13,093 bases of DNA from Bacilli bacterium (lineage in GTDB: Bacteria; Bacillota_I; Bacilli_A; RF39; UBA660), in assembly GCA_900772095.1 (NCBI GenBank), contig CAAGQJ010000013.1, forward strand, positions 1 to 13,093. The letters run 5' to 3'. The position numbers and the translations under genes are program-made. The notes under the pieces were generated by a model that made no database searches, was not told where the DNA came from, and worked only from the letters and a program-made list of their open reading frames with translations. Below, piece after piece: positions 1 to 4,931 of this stretch (the stretch's first letter is position 1; every line of letters starts with the position of its first letter).

Positions 1-75
1 GTTCCGTGGTGTAGTGGTTATCACGCCTGCCTGTCACGCAGGAGATCGCGGGTTCAAGTCCCGTCGGAACCGCCA
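1..75 (+). tRNA. trnD: tRNA-Asp (anticodon GTC), 5' base cut by window edge
   Basis: Cloverleaf visible: the anticodon stem CCTGC/GCAGG encloses the loop CTGTCAC with anticodon GTC; the T arm contains GGTTCAAGTCC. The 3' acceptor strand CGGAACC (65-71) with discriminator G and encoded CCA (73-75) implies a 5' strand GGTTCCG, of which only GTTCCG is in the window, so one base is missing on the left. It is a host gene, part of a tandem tRNA cluster with the tRNA-Phe that follows 8 bases later. Confidence 0.97.
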
Positions 76-83
76 CTATTTTT

Positions 84-170
<87 letters not shown>

Positions 171-175
<5 letters not shown>

Positions 176-197
176 CCTTACTTTATAAGGGTTTTTT
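171..197 (+). terminator. intrinsic terminator of the tRNA operon
   Basis: Stem CCTTA (176-180) / TAAGG (186-190) with a 5-base loop, flanked by AAAA on the left and followed by TTTTTT (192-197), a rho-independent terminator just after tRNA-Phe. The mirrored A and T runs mean it may also stop leftward transcription coming from the integrase gene. Confidence 0.75.
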
Positions 198-235
198 ATT
201 TTGTTACTCCAAAAATTACTCCGATTTTACCTAAA

Positions 236-1390
236 CTAGTAATATTTGTCAGTTGTTTCTGCTATCTCCTTTCTTATTTTATTTGATAAATGTCCATAAT
301 GATTTACAGTGGTAGAATAATTAGAATGACCCAATCTTTCACTTATATGATATAATTCTTTTCCTTCTTCCATCATAATGGCAACGTATGTATGCCTTAA
401 ATCATACATGCGAATTTTCGAAACATTAGCAAGTTCACAATAATGATAAAAACTTTTTCTTAACGATGTATCTGAAATTGGTTTATTTGTTTCTCTATTT
501 AAAAATACTAAGTCAGTGTCTTTAACATTATAACCCAATTCATTTATTAAAAAATATTTATAATTTTCTATTTCATTTAATAATTTTTCTGTAATATCAA
601 TTATTCTTTGTGAATGGTAATTTTTTGTGTTTGACAAAAAATCATTAGAATTTTTATTGTAATTTATTGAATGTAAAATCGAAACATTTTTTGATTCTTT
701 GTTAAACATATTGAATGTTAGTGCTCTTGTTTCTCCAATTCTATCTCCTAGAGTAAAACCAATTAATGTAAGTATTTTTATTCTGTAAGCGATTTCTTTT
801 GAGTCATTATTATCTATACAAGAGTTTAATGTCTGCAAAAATGTTTTTAATTCGTTTGCAGTCCAATATTTCATTTCTGGTTTGTCTACTTTGTACTTTG
901 CTATTCCGATTACTGGAGAAATATATAAATGTTCTTCTTTAACACACCAATTAAAAAATGATTTAATTTCTTTTAGTATTTGGTTTTTTTGTTTCAAAGA
1001 ACAGACTTGCATTTCAATAAAATTAGTAAAATATTGTTTGTTCAATTTTGATAGTTTACCTTTTATTTTATTTTTTAAATATTTAGAATATGTTTTATTT
1101 TTTCTTAAAAGTGTATTATAGCTTAATTTAGCCTCGTATTTGCACCAATTAATATATTTACACCACATAGTATCAAAATCCTCTTTATTAAGAGTTTCTG
1201 AGCCTTTAACAAATTTAATTTTAGGATTGTCTCTAATTCTTAACGCATCATCCAATTTCATAATTTTTTTTCCATCAATAGAAGCAATAGAAGTCTTAAC
1301 TGGTTTGCTCATCATAATAACATAATTTTTATTTTTAATATTCCTATATATATTTTGGTACCTTGTTTTTTCATATTTTTTTAAATCCAT
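236..1390 (-). CDS. int: phage integrase, tyrosine recombinase
   Basis: Site-specific recombinase that would join and release the element at its attachment site. The 384-residue protein has the usual layout: N-terminal arm-binding region, SAM-like core-binding domain (about 70-165) and catalytic domain. Visible catalytic residues are R217 (in GDRIGETRALTF), R332 and H333 (in YDLRHT), H355 (in LGHS) and nucleophile Y365 (in NHYGHL). The first position of the H-x-x-R motif is Y, a common variant in Gram-positive integrases. The open frame runs up to 1453, but the start at 1390 is preferred because AAAGGAA (1401-1407) lies 10 bases before it, whereas nothing resembling a ribosome site precedes 1453. 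The gene points toward tRNA-Phe. I see no strong leftward promoter before it; its leader is covered by an opposite-strand small RNA gene. Confidence 0.95.
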   Translation of the reverse strand: MDLKKYEKTRYQNIYRNIKNKNYVIMMSKPVKTSIASIDGKKIMKLDDALRIRDNPKIKFVKGSETLNKEDFDTMWCKYINWCKYEAKLSYNTLLRKNKTYSKYLKNKIKGKLSKLNKQYFTNFIEMQVCSLKQKNQILKEIKSFFNWCVKEEHLYISPVIGIAKYKVDKPEMKYWTANELKTFLQTLNSCIDNNDSKEIAYRIKILTLIGFTLGDRIGETRALTFNMFNKESKNVSILHSINYNKNSNDFLSNTKNYHSQRIIDITEKLLNEIENYKYFLINELGYNVKDTDLVFLNRETNKPISDTSLRKSFYHYCELANVSKIRMYDLRHTYVAIMMEEGKELYHISERLGHSNYSTTVNHYGHLSNKIRKEIAETTDKYY

Positions 1391-1417
1391 AAAAATCACT
1401 TTCCTTTCAATTTTTTC

Positions 1418-1446
1418 TTGAAATAAATGATTTTTTCCTGTATAAT
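1418..1446 (+). promoter_or_regulatory. sigma-A-type promoter for small RNA 1
   Basis: TTGAAA (1418-1423), exactly 17 bases, then TATAAT (1441-1446), reading rightward, away from int. The predicted start is near 1453. No rightward protein gene with a ribosome site follows; instead an intrinsic terminator lies about 75 bases downstream, so the unit looks like a small RNA gene. Confidence 0.72.
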
Positions 1447-1469
1447 TAAACATGGAAAAAGAATATTTA

Positions 1470-1497
1470 TTTCGTGGTAGATTTATTTATTTAATTT
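1470..1497 (-). repeat. copy A of a 25-28 base inverted repeat (int leader side)
   Basis: On the minus strand this reads AAATTAAATAAA, TAA, ATCTACCACGAAA. It matches 2741-2765 on the plus strand exactly except for the 3-base insertion. It lies upstream of int in int's sense direction and inside small RNA 1 in the opposite sense. Confidence 0.9.
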
Positions 1498-1503
1498 CCA
1501 ATC

Positions 1504-1531
1504 GATCCGTGTTCCAGCACGGGTCTTTTTT
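1504..1531 (+). terminator. intrinsic terminator of small RNA 1
   Basis: An 8-bp stem GATCCGTG / CACGGGTC (one G-T pair) with loop TTCCAG, followed by six T (1526-1531). Only the rightward strand has the T run, so it acts on rightward transcripts. This GC-rich hairpin stands out in an AT-rich region. Confidence 0.85.
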
Positions 1532-1613
1532 ACTATTTTTTTAAAAAAGCAAAAAATAGAGATAATTCATAACTTCTTCAAAACATCTTTCTTTTCCTAC
1601 GAAGTCATATTCA

Positions 1614-1934
1614 TTAAAATGTTTGACATTTTTTTTCTTTAATTTTTTTAATTACAAAATAATCTATTACTGTTAAAGTTAATCCAGCTAAAATTGCACC
1701 AAATAAATTAGCAATAATATCTATGTCTTTATTGGAATTAAGTAAGCAAATATTGAAATAGCCTAAAAAAATTAATGTAAATTGAGGAAACATATTTTCA
1801 ATATTGTTTTTGTAATTAATAGATGAATGTGCAAAAATAGATGACAATGGGCTCAAAATTAAAGTAGCGATAACAGCAGAAAAAAATATACAAATTATAC
1901 TTAATGAAAGGCAAATAATTTTTGAGTTTTTCAC
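1614..1934 (-). CDS. small membrane protein of the lysogeny module
   Basis: A 106-residue protein of unknown function with three likely membrane segments (about 5-29, 50-66 and 72-95), a polar loop between the first two and a basic tail (KKIKEKK). The frame stays open to 1958, but the GTG at 1934 is preferred since GAGGTGG (1940-1946) sits 5 bases before it. It lies 53 bases behind the repressor gene on the same strand and is probably co-transcribed with it, so it could be expressed in the lysogen; membrane proteins in this position are sometimes superinfection-exclusion factors, but nothing in the sequence proves that here. The frame ends just after a run of eight A (1629-1636); in another frame the reading continues to 1541 (FNEYDFVGKERCFEEVMNYL), so the C-terminus may be cut by a frameshift. 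Confidence 0.7.
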   Translation of the reverse strand: MKNSKIICLSLSIICIFFSAVIATLILSPLSSIFAHSSINYKNNIENMFPQFTLIFLGYFNICLLNSNKDIDIIANLFGAILAGLTLTVIDYFVIKKIKEKKCQTF

Positions 1935-1987
1935 TTCTACCACCTCACTTTCATACATATTTTAAAAATAACTATATTAGTATATTA

Positions 1988-2350
1988 TTATTTATGTTTT
2001 TCAATTATAAAATCTTTATTAGCAATAGCAAAGTCAATCAACTTTTCGGCATCTTCTTCTGTTATATTTTCATCTGTTAATCCTTTATTCTTTAACAATT
2101 GTTTATAATTTTCACTATTTTCCTCGTCAGGAGGACTGTTTAATCTTAAGTCTTTACCAATTAAATCTGGAAGAGGTATATTTAATATTTTTGATACATC
2201 TATTGCATTATCCAGGTTTGGTGTTCGGTTATCATCTTCCCATCTTGCAACAGTTGTTTGATTGACACCAATCATATCTGCTAGCTTATTTTGTGATAAA
2301 TTTCTTTTTTCTCTCAAGTATTTTAGGTTTTTTGAAAAATAATTACTCAT
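1988..2350 (-). CDS. CI-like repressor, XRE-family HTH protein
   Basis: A DNA-binding regulator of 120 residues. The N-terminal XRE helix-turn-helix spans about 18-38 (LSQNKLADMIGVNQTTVARW), with the usual following helices to about 70. The tail is short and acidic, with no recognisable RecA-cleavage peptidase domain, so induction would need another route, such as an antirepressor or a separate peptidase. The start ATG has GGAGGAA just upstream (2358-2364). It is divergent from the Cro-like gene at 2484, with promoters and a repeated operator between them, the classic position of a phage lysogeny repressor. Confidence 0.9.
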   Translation of the reverse strand: MSNYFSKNLKYLREKRNLSQNKLADMIGVNQTTVARWEDDNRTPNLDNAIDVSKILNIPLPDLIGKDLRLNSPPDEENSENYKQLLKNKGLTDENITEEDAEKLIDFAIANKDFIIEKHK

Positions 2351-2373
2351 ATGATATTCCTCCTTTCATAAAA

Positions 2374-2402
2374 ATTATAATATAAAAAATATAAAAAATC
2401 AA
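2374..2402 (-). promoter_or_regulatory. leftward promoter of the repressor gene
   Basis: On the minus strand TTGATT (2397-2402), 17 bases, TATAAT (2374-2379). The start would be near 2367, giving a short leader containing the GGAGGAA ribosome site. It lies next to operator copy 1 (2411-2426). Confidence 0.72.
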
Positions 2403-2410
2403 TAATTTTT

Positions 2411-2453
2411 ATGACAAATTGCAGAAAAGTGCTTGACTTCTGCTTTTTGTCAT
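2411..2453. promoter_or_regulatory. operator: inverted pair of 16-bp sites in the switch region
   Basis: ATGACAAATTGCAGAA (2411-2426) and its inverted partner TTCTGCTTTTTGTCAT (2438-2453) form a 16-base dyad with two central mismatches and an 11-base spacer. The right half fills the spacer of the rightward promoter, starting at its -35 box; the left half lies just upstream of it and about 9 bases from the -35 box of the leftward promoter. Probably bound by the CI-like and/or Cro-like proteins. Confidence 0.8.
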
Positions 2454-2461
2454 AGTATAAT
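2433..2461 (+). promoter_or_regulatory. rightward early promoter (PR-like)
   Basis: TTGACT (2433-2438), exactly 17 bases, TATAAT (2456-2461), immediately before the AGGAGGT site of the Cro-like gene. It overlaps the right operator half, so repressor binding should block it. It would drive the rightward early operon. Confidence 0.85.
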
Positions 2462-2483
2462 TTATTTTGTAAGGAGGTAAATA

Positions 2484-2735
2484 ATGCACACAGAGATAAA
2501 TATAAAAACTGCTGCGAGTTTAAGAGGACTAAGGGCAGAAAAGAATATGACCATTGAAGACGTGGCAAGTAAAACTGGAATAAATAAGGATACTATAAGC
2601 AGATATGAAAATAGCAATGTCTCAATGCAATTATATATACTTGATAAATTAGTTGATTGTTATGGAGTGAGTTTAGATATTTTTTTTAAAAATATTTATG
2701 ACAAAATGCAGAACAAAGAAAAAGGAGAAACATAG
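2484..2735 (+). CDS. Cro-like XRE-family HTH regulator
   Basis: An 83-residue DNA-binding protein almost wholly made of an XRE domain: the helix-turn-helix is about residues 23-42 (MTIEDVASKTGINKDTISRY). The start is supported by AGGAGGT a few bases upstream. It is the first gene of the rightward operon and faces the repressor, the Cro position; its role is inferred from that. Its last codons (DKMQNK) lie over a third copy of the operator sequence (2698-2713), which may constrain this end of the protein. Confidence 0.85.
   Translation: MHTEINIKTAASLRGLRAEKNMTIEDVASKTGINKDTISRYENSNVSMQLYILDKLVDCYGVSLDIFFKNIYDKMQNKEKGET
2698..2713 (+). promoter_or_regulatory. third operator copy, inside the end of the Cro-like gene
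   Basis: ATGACAAAATGCAGAA matches the left operator site (2411-2426) at 15 of 16 positions. It lies about 250 bases from the main pair, in coding sequence, in the same orientation as the left site. Such a distant site could allow DNA looping or a roadblock before the excisionase-like gene. Confidence 0.65.
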
Positions 2736-2740
2736 GAGAA

Positions 2741-2765
2741 AAATTAAATAAAATCTACCACGAAA
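2741..2765 (+). repeat. copy B of the inverted repeat; leader of the excisionase-like gene
   Basis: AAATTAAATAAA followed by ATCTACCACGAAA, identical to the minus strand of 1470-1497 apart from three missing bases. It ends on the first base of the AGGAG ribosome site (2765-2769) for the gene at 2778. It is therefore a ready binding site for small RNA 1 or, alternatively, for a shared DNA-binding protein. Confidence 0.9.
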
Positions 2766-2777
2766 GGAGAATAAAAA

Positions 2778-2969
2778 ATGAAAGAGTATTATAATGCAAA
2801 AGACATTATGAATGTAACAGGCTGTAGTAAATCACTTGCCTATGAAATTATTAGAAAATTACAAACAAAATATGAAATTAGATTTCCTGATTCAATAAAA
2901 ATTTCGGGGAAAATACCTATATGGTACTTCAATGAAATGATGGGATTAAGTGAAAAAAATAGAGGTTAA
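2778..2969 (+). CDS. excisionase/AlpA-like small HTH protein
   Basis: A 63-residue protein made of one winged-helix/HTH_17-like domain: YYNAKDIMNVTGCSKSLAYE resembles the start of Xis/AlpA-type proteins, followed by a basic helix (EIIRKLQTKYEIRFP) and a short wing region (SGKIPIWYF). Small proteins of this kind serve as excisionases or regulators in Gram-positive phages and integrative elements; which one applies here cannot be decided. It has a strong AGGAG site. Its leader carries the repeat complementary to small RNA 1, so its translation may be shut down in the lysogen. It follows the Cro-like gene by 42 bases. Confidence 0.75.
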   Translation: MKEYYNAKDIMNVTGCSKSLAYEIIRKLQTKYEIRFPDSIKISGKIPIWYFNEMMGLSEKNRG

Positions 2970-2972
2970 ATT

Positions 2973-3182
2973 ATGAAAAGAATAAAATGGAATAATTTGA
3001 TATTACTAATGGTTATATTAGGATGTGCTTGTGTAGTAATACACGATGTGTATATGCTAACGATATATACCAGTATAACGGGTAATATGACAGGCTTAAC
3101 AAGTTGGGGGTTAATATCATTTGTTATGTGCTTAGCAATTGGGGGATATGCGGTTGAATGCTTAAAAGAAAAAAATCAATAA
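2973..3182 (+). CDS. small membrane protein
   Basis: A 69-residue protein with two predicted membrane segments (about 8-30 and 44-63), a short outside loop (YTSITGNMTGLTSW) and a charged tail (ECLKEKNQ). No family recognised. It begins 3 bases after the stop of the HTH gene, with GAGGTT as ribosome site overlapping that gene's end, so the two are translationally close. The 3' end of its mRNA meets a leftward intrinsic terminator and small RNA 2. Confidence 0.7.
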   Translation: MKRIKWNNLILLMVILGCACVVIHDVYMLTIYTSITGNMTGLTSWGLISFVMCLAIGGYAVECLKEKNQ

Positions 3183-3211
3183 AAAAAGATTTATGAGAAA
3201 ACCCATAAATC
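3181..3211 (-). terminator. leftward intrinsic terminator of small RNA 2
   Basis: Reading leftward: GATTTATG, an 8-base loop, CATAAATC, then TTTTTTT (complement of 3187-3181). On the plus strand the T run is absent, so it is specific to leftward transcripts. Confidence 0.78.
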
Positions 3212-3236
3212 AAACAACTAAATAAAAATAACTTAC
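3181..3236 (-). ncRNA. putative leftward small RNA (about 56 nt), OOP-like in position
   Basis: On the minus strand a near-perfect promoter (TTGACA, 17, TATACT at 3243-3271) is followed within about 60 bases by an intrinsic terminator (stem GATTTATG / CATAAATC, then seven T, 3211-3181). Both point left, against all neighbouring genes, and no protein gene fits between them. The RNA would end on the stop codon of the membrane-protein gene at 2973 and start about 65 bases upstream of the replication gene. Phage lambda's OOP RNA has the same position and direction, between cII and O. Role unknown; antisense control of the upstream gene's 3' end or an origin-related role are possibilities. Confidence 0.6.
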
Positions 3237-3262
3237 TATTAAAGTATAGCACTTAATAGTAA
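3233..3262. promoter_or_regulatory. 10-bp perfect dyad (operator-like) over the leftward promoter
   Basis: TTACTATTAA (3233-3242) and TTAATAGTAA (3253-3262), a perfect 10-base inverted repeat with a 10-base spacer. It covers the -10 box, most of the promoter spacer and the predicted start, so a dimeric protein bound here would block the small RNA. It differs from the operator at 2411-2453, implying a different regulator. Confidence 0.65.
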
Positions 3263-3271
3263 AAATGTCAA
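3243..3271 (-). promoter_or_regulatory. leftward consensus promoter of small RNA 2
   Basis: On the minus strand TTGACA (3266-3271), 17 bases, TATACT (3243-3248): a perfect -35 box and 5 of 6 bases at -10. It is the closest match to consensus found in the window. Confidence 0.78.
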
Positions 3272-3301
3272 TAGTTTTTGGTTTTTGGGATGGAGGCATT
3301 T

Positions 3302-4075
3302 ATGAAAGATAATTTTTTATTAAAAAAATCGCAACAAGAAGTATTTAATGAATTATCTAATGAAGAAGCTGGAAAGTTGATTAAGGGTATATTTCAATAT
3401 GCTAATACTGGAAAAAGTGAGTTAGAAGGATATTTAAAAATAATTTTTATTCCTATTAAAACCGAGATAGACAAGAATGAAGAAAGCTACAAAAAAAGAT
3501 GTGAAATCAATAAAAATAATGGTTCAAAAGGTGGAGCACCCGAAGGTAATAAAAATGCTAAAAAAGAAGAAACAACCGAAAACAACCGAACGGTTAAAAA
3601 AACAACCGAAAACAACATGAATAATCATAATCATAATCATATTCATATATCACAATCAAATAATAGTTTAGAAAAGATAGGGTATGGGGAAGAAAAACCT
3701 TTAATTGCCAGCGAAGGTGGAGCACTACTGGAGACAACTAAAGAAATAATCTCTTACCTAAATGAAGTAACAAAATCAAAATTTAAGTATTCTAGTAAGG
3801 CAACACAAAGCAAAATCAATGCACGATTGAACGAGGGTTATACGCTCGACGACTTCATAGTTGTAATTGATAAGAAAACAGATGAGTGGTTAGAAAATAA
3901 TGAGTTTAGCAAATATTTGTGTCCTGAAACATTATTTGGGAGTAAATTTGAAAAATACCTAAATCAAAAAAGCAACAACAAACCCGAATGGCTTGATAAG
4001 AAAATCACTAGTAAGAAAATCACAATTGAAGAGCAAGAACAACTAAAAGAAATGTTAGTCGGAGGTAGTAAATAG
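3302..4075 (+). CDS. phage replication initiator-like protein (DUF6291-like N-terminus, Phg_2220_C/DnaD-like C-terminus)
   Basis: A 257-residue two-domain protein. The N-terminal part (about 1-65, LLKKSQQEVFNELSNEEAGK and following) resembles the small domain found at the start of many Gram-positive phage replication proteins. A low-complexity, basic, Asn/His-rich linker (about 68-125) includes NNGSKGGAPEGNKNAKKEE. The C-terminal part (about 146-221, TKEIISYLNEVTKSKFKYSS and following) matches the conserved phage C-terminal domain of DnaD/O-like replication proteins. Start 3302 is chosen because GGAGG (3292-3296) is 5 bases upstream. Likely role: recognising the phage origin and recruiting host helicase. 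The linker DNA carries phased repeats that may be that origin. I see no separate helicase loader nearby. Confidence 0.8.
   Translation: MKDNFLLKKSQQEVFNELSNEEAGKLIKGIFQYANTGKSELEGYLKIIFIPIKTEIDKNEESYKKRCEINKNNGSKGGAPEGNKNAKKEETTENNRTVKKTTENNMNNHNHNHIHISQSNNSLEKIGYGEEKPLIASEGGALLETTKEIISYLNEVTKSKFKYSSKATQSKINARLNEGYTLDDFIVVIDKKTDEWLENNEFSKYLCPETLFGSKFEKYLNQKSNNKPEWLDKKITSKKITIEEQEQLKEMLVGGSK
3571..3650. other. candidate replication origin: phased iterons plus AT-rich stretch
   Basis: AACAACCGAA occurs at 3571, 3581 and 3601, with a degenerate unit at 3611 (AACAACATGA). The unit at 3591 begins CGGTT, the inverted core AACCG. Spacing is 10 bases, one helical turn. Immediately right is a repeated AT-rich stretch built from ATAATC units (3620-3650), suitable for unwinding. 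It lies in the linker-coding part of the initiator gene, as the lambda origin lies within O. Confidence 0.55.
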
Positions 4076-4100
4076 ATTATTCAAAAACATAGGAGGAAAC

Positions 4101-4298
4101 ATGTTTAAGTATTTAAAGTTACTAATTAAATACAATACGAAATGCAATGAATTGAAAGCATTAGAAAAAGAAGTAAAAGATAATTTGTACGTAAGAACAA
4201 AAGAAATGTATGCATTAAAAATCAATAATAATGGCTTGAAAGAAACAAACAAAAAATTAAGAAAAAAAATAAAGGAATTAAAAAATAAGGAGAGATAG
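4101..4298 (+). CDS. small coiled-coil protein, unknown function
   Basis: A 65-residue, highly charged, Lys-rich protein that is almost entirely helical with heptad-like leucine/isoleucine spacing (LKALEKEVKDN, LKETNKKLRKKIKELKN). It starts 10 bases after a strong AGGAGG and stops 3 bases before the next ATG; its last codons hold the ribosome site of the ERF gene. No family is recognised. Such small coiled-coil proteins are frequent between replication and recombination genes of Gram-positive phages. Confidence 0.7.
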   Translation: MFKYLKLLIKYNTKCNELKALEKEVKDNLYVRTKEMYALKINNNGLKETNKKLRKKIKELKNKER

Positions 4299-4301
4299 AA
4301 T

Positions 4302-4931
4302 ATGGAAAATAAAAGTTTAAACGAAAGTATCATAAGTATTAGAGTAAAACTACAAAATGCAAAATTAAAAAAGAGTGGCAAAAATAAATTTGCAGGATTT
4401 GATTATTTTGAACTAGCAGATTTTTTACCAAAATTAAACGAATTAATGTTAGAGGAAAAAATCAATGATAAATTTTATATCAAAGATAATTTAGCAATAT
4501 TAGAATTGCAAAAAAATGAGGAAGTAAATGTATATACAATGCCATTTGTATTGTTTGAAACCCCATTAACTTATAAAAAAAATAAAGCAGGACAATTTTT
4601 AATGGATAAAGAAGGGAAATATATACAAGTGCCTAGTATGCAAGATATTCAATATTTAGGAGCATTAAATACATATTATAAAAGATATTTATATTTAAAT
4701 GCATTTGGTATTACTGATGGAGAAGTAATCGATAGCATGAATAACAATGAGTTATCAAATAAAAACGAACCCGATTATAGAAAAGAACTAATTAGTTATT
4801 GTAAAAAAAATAATATTAACATGAAAAAAATAGCTGTTGATTATCAATTAGTTGGAAGAAAATTAAGTAATGATGATTATTATGATGTTTTATGCGAGGT
4901 ACAAGCGGGTTTGGAGGTAGAACAGAAATAA
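4302..4931 (+). CDS. ERF-family single-strand annealing recombinase
   Basis: A 209-residue protein resembling the ERF superfamily of phage annealing proteins: N-terminal LNESIISIRVKLQNAKLKKS, then FAGFDYFELADFLPKLNELM, and the conserved SMQDIQYLGALNTYYKRYLY followed by NAFGITDGEVID (about residues 108-146). These proteins anneal complementary single strands during phage recombination and replication. The partner exonuclease is two genes downstream (YqaJ-like), giving the common annealase-plus-exonuclease pair. The C-terminal tail (about 150-209) is charged and may bind partners. Ribosome site GGAGAG lies before the ATG. The stop overlaps the next start (TAATG at 4929-4933). Confidence 0.85.
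   Translation: MENKSLNESIISIRVKLQNAKLKKSGKNKFAGFDYFELADFLPKLNELMLEEKINDKFYIKDNLAILELQKNEEVNVYTMPFVLFETPLTYKKNKAGQFLMDKEGKYIQVPSMQDIQYLGALNTYYKRYLYLNAFGITDGEVIDSMNNNELSNKNEPDYRKELISYCKKNNINMKKIAVDYQLVGRKLSNDDYYDVLCEVQAGLEVEQK

Larger units (their letters stand above)
1453..1531 (+). ncRNA. putative small antisense RNA (about 79 nt) targeting the excisionase-like leader
   Basis: Bracketed by a near-consensus promoter (1418-1446) and an intrinsic terminator (1504-1531). Bases 1470-1497 are the reverse complement of 2741-2765, the leader of the small HTH gene at 2778. The core UUUCGUGGUAGAU pairs perfectly with AUCUACCACGAAA, followed by a 3-base bulge and 12 more pairs; the last paired base is the first base of that gene's AGGAG ribosome site. 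The RNA is also transcribed opposite the presumed int leader. Inferred role: blocking translation of the HTH gene, and possibly antagonising int mRNA, in the lysogen. A 30-codon frame begins at 1452, but it has no ribosome site and runs through the terminator. No transcript has been shown; the repeat could instead be a protein-binding site. Confidence 0.6.

Noticed and set aside
882..1325. Two rightward open frames opposite the integrase gene
   Set aside because: They are antisense to well-supported catalytic and core-binding regions of int, have no good ribosome site and encode hydrophobic Phe/Leu-rich sequence typical of reading AT-rich genes backwards.
1452..1544. 30-codon frame starting at the predicted small RNA start (MEKEYLFRGRF...)
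   Set aside because: It has no ribosome site and runs through the terminator hairpin and T run; leaderless translation is conceivable but the RNA interpretation explains the hairpin and the complementarity better.
3188..3211. Hairpin GATTTATG/CATAAATC read as the terminator of the rightward early operon
   Set aside because: On the plus strand no T run follows it; the run of seven T exists only on the minus strand, so it serves leftward transcription.
3600..3650. CRISPR-like or short tandem array around the ATAATC repeats
   Set aside because: Units are 6-10 bases with no spacer-sized unique sequence; it fits an origin-type iteron/AT-rich region or low-complexity coding sequence.
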